From an uncultured bacterium (lineage in GTDB: Bacteria > CAIJMQ01), in contig CAIJMQ010000047.1 in assembly GCA_903821905.1 (NCBI GenBank), positions 1 to 14,331 on the forward strand: a stretch of 14,331 nucleotides of DNA, read 5' to 3'. Positions 13,710 to 14,331 of this stretch are shown here, in pieces; positions within the stretch are counted from its first letter, which is position 1; each line of letters starts with the position of its first letter. Under the pieces are notes generated by a model that was given only the letters and a program-made list of their open reading frames with translations, did not search any database and was not told the DNA's origin. The translations under genes were made by a program, and so were the position numbers.

Positions 13710-14331
13710 CTATATTCTTACCTTCTTAAATCTAATATAAGGATGCAACGGTTCTCCTATAAGAGGACGGACATGTTCAAGAAATCTCTCGGTTACATCG
13801 TTTCCATCTTCATTTACAAAATCAGAGGGAAGAGATTTTCTTAAGTTCGCAACTTTCTCTAATCCAACCAAATCTGCATTAACTTTATATATTATCCCTT
13901 TCTCGCGAATAAGTGTCACCATAAAACCAGATTTTCCTCTTATTGACGATTGAACCGCAAACTTGCCTACAAGATATGCTTCTTCAATATCAACTTTTGA
14001 TACTCTATCCATCGCTGACCTTTGCATTGTTCCGGGTTTCTCCCAACGTGCTTTTAGTTTTAGTTTATCTTTGATAAGTTCTGTAAGATATGCACCAACA
14101 TCACCATATTGTCGATGTCCAAACCCATCCAGGTCTACTTTACTTGTTGAAGCAGATAAAGGTTCACCACCCTTTCCTACTAAACCCTCCGATATAGCAA
14201 TAAATGTATACCCTAATCTATCATAAACTTTCTGCACATCATTTAGTAACCTATCAATATTCACTGGTTTTTCAGGTACATATATCAGTTGAGGTGCATC
14301 ACTTTCGTCTTCTCTTGCAAGAGCACTTCCG
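13710..14331 (-). CDS. 6-phosphofructokinase, C-terminal part (N-terminus outside window)
   Basis: About 207 codons are open from the right edge to the TAG at 13710-13712. The visible sequence starts GSALAREDESDAPQLIYVPEKP and continues AISEGL, LSASTSKVDLDGFGHRQYGDVGAYL, WEKPGTMQRSAMDRVSKVDIEEAYLVGKFAV and ends HPYIRFKKVRI. These match the C-terminal half of the phosphofructokinase family, in the branch that mixes ATP- and PPi-dependent enzymes. The enzyme makes fructose-1,6-bisphosphate in the cytoplasm. The phosphoryl-donor motif that distinguishes ATP from PPi lies outside the window, so the donor is undecided. A GTG at 14262-14264 is internal to the domain and is not the start, since conserved PFK sequence continues upstream of it. 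Confidence 0.88.
   Translation of the reverse strand, partial: GSALAREDESDAPQLIYVPEKPVNIDRLLNDVQKVYDRLGYTFIAISEGLVGKGGEPLSASTSKVDLDGFGHRQYGDVGAYLTELIKDKLKLKARWEKPGTMQRSAMDRVSKVDIEEAYLVGKFAVQSSIRGKSGFMVTLIREKGIIYKVNADLVGLEKVANLRKSLPSDFVNEDGNDVTERFLEHVRPLIGEPLHPYIRFKKVRI

Noticed and set aside
14262-14264. GTG as start of a 184-residue protein at the right edge
   Set aside because: In-frame sequence upstream to the window end is conserved phosphofructokinase, so the gene continues beyond the edge.
1-14331. tRNA, rRNA, CRISPR array, transposase or phage genes
   Set aside because: Intergenic spaces are short. I saw no cloverleaf-like sequence, no regularly spaced repeats and no mobile-element protein.

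Overview
The window is about 14.3 kb of AT-rich bacterial chromosome and is densely packed with mostly housekeeping genes. A LolCD lipoprotein-export ABC transporter implies a diderm envelope. RNase Y with YmdB, a class II lysyl-tRNA synthetase, ribosomal protein S21 and sigma-70-type promoters (TTGACT-N17-TATAAT) show a bacterium. Several genes belong to families best known from archaea: an MC1-type chromosomal protein, an EndoQ-type PHP nuclease and an archaeal-type phosphoglycerate mutase. This mix recalls uncultured candidate phyla such as WOR-3/Stahlbacteria or Omnitrophota. That placement is inference, because no rRNA gene is present.

Layout, left to right. (1) Positions 1-3406, minus strand: a promoter, a probable structured RNA of about 181 nt (6S-like candidate), then rny, ymdB and an EndoQ-type nuclease that runs off the left edge. 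(2) 3428-5511, minus strand: two translationally coupled genes for surface polysaccharide, an extended-SDR nucleotide-sugar epimerase/dehydratase followed by a WecA/MraY-like sugar-1-phosphate transferase. (3) 5573-6068, minus strand: a self-contained transcription unit for the MC1-like protein, with a TTGCCA-N17-TATAAA promoter, a strong ribosome binding site and a 15-bp terminator hairpin. (4) 6078-10284, minus strand: lysS, a LolC/E-type permease, lolD and an unrecognised helical/TPR protein behind a near-consensus promoter. (5) 10285-10469: a divergent intergenic region holding an AT-rich imperfect inverted repeat and a likely near-leaderless rightward promoter. (6) 10470-12642, plus strand: a UPF0280 (ApbE-like) protein, rpsU with a TTG start, and apgM overlapping rpsU. 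(7) 12668-14331, minus strand: a secreted DUF6263-like protein and the C-terminal half of a phosphofructokinase that runs off the right edge.

Functionally, the window combines RNA turnover (RNase Y, YmdB, a possible 6S RNA), DNA repair or packaging (EndoQ, MC1), translation (LysS, S21), envelope biogenesis (LolCD, WecA-like, SDR) and central glycolysis (Pfk, ApgM). No rRNA, tRNA, CRISPR array, transposase or phage gene was found. No stretch longer than 300 bases lacks a gene. The points most worth a second look are the bacterial MC1 protein, the structured RNA upstream of rny, and the EndoQ-type nuclease placed in the rny-ymdB unit.
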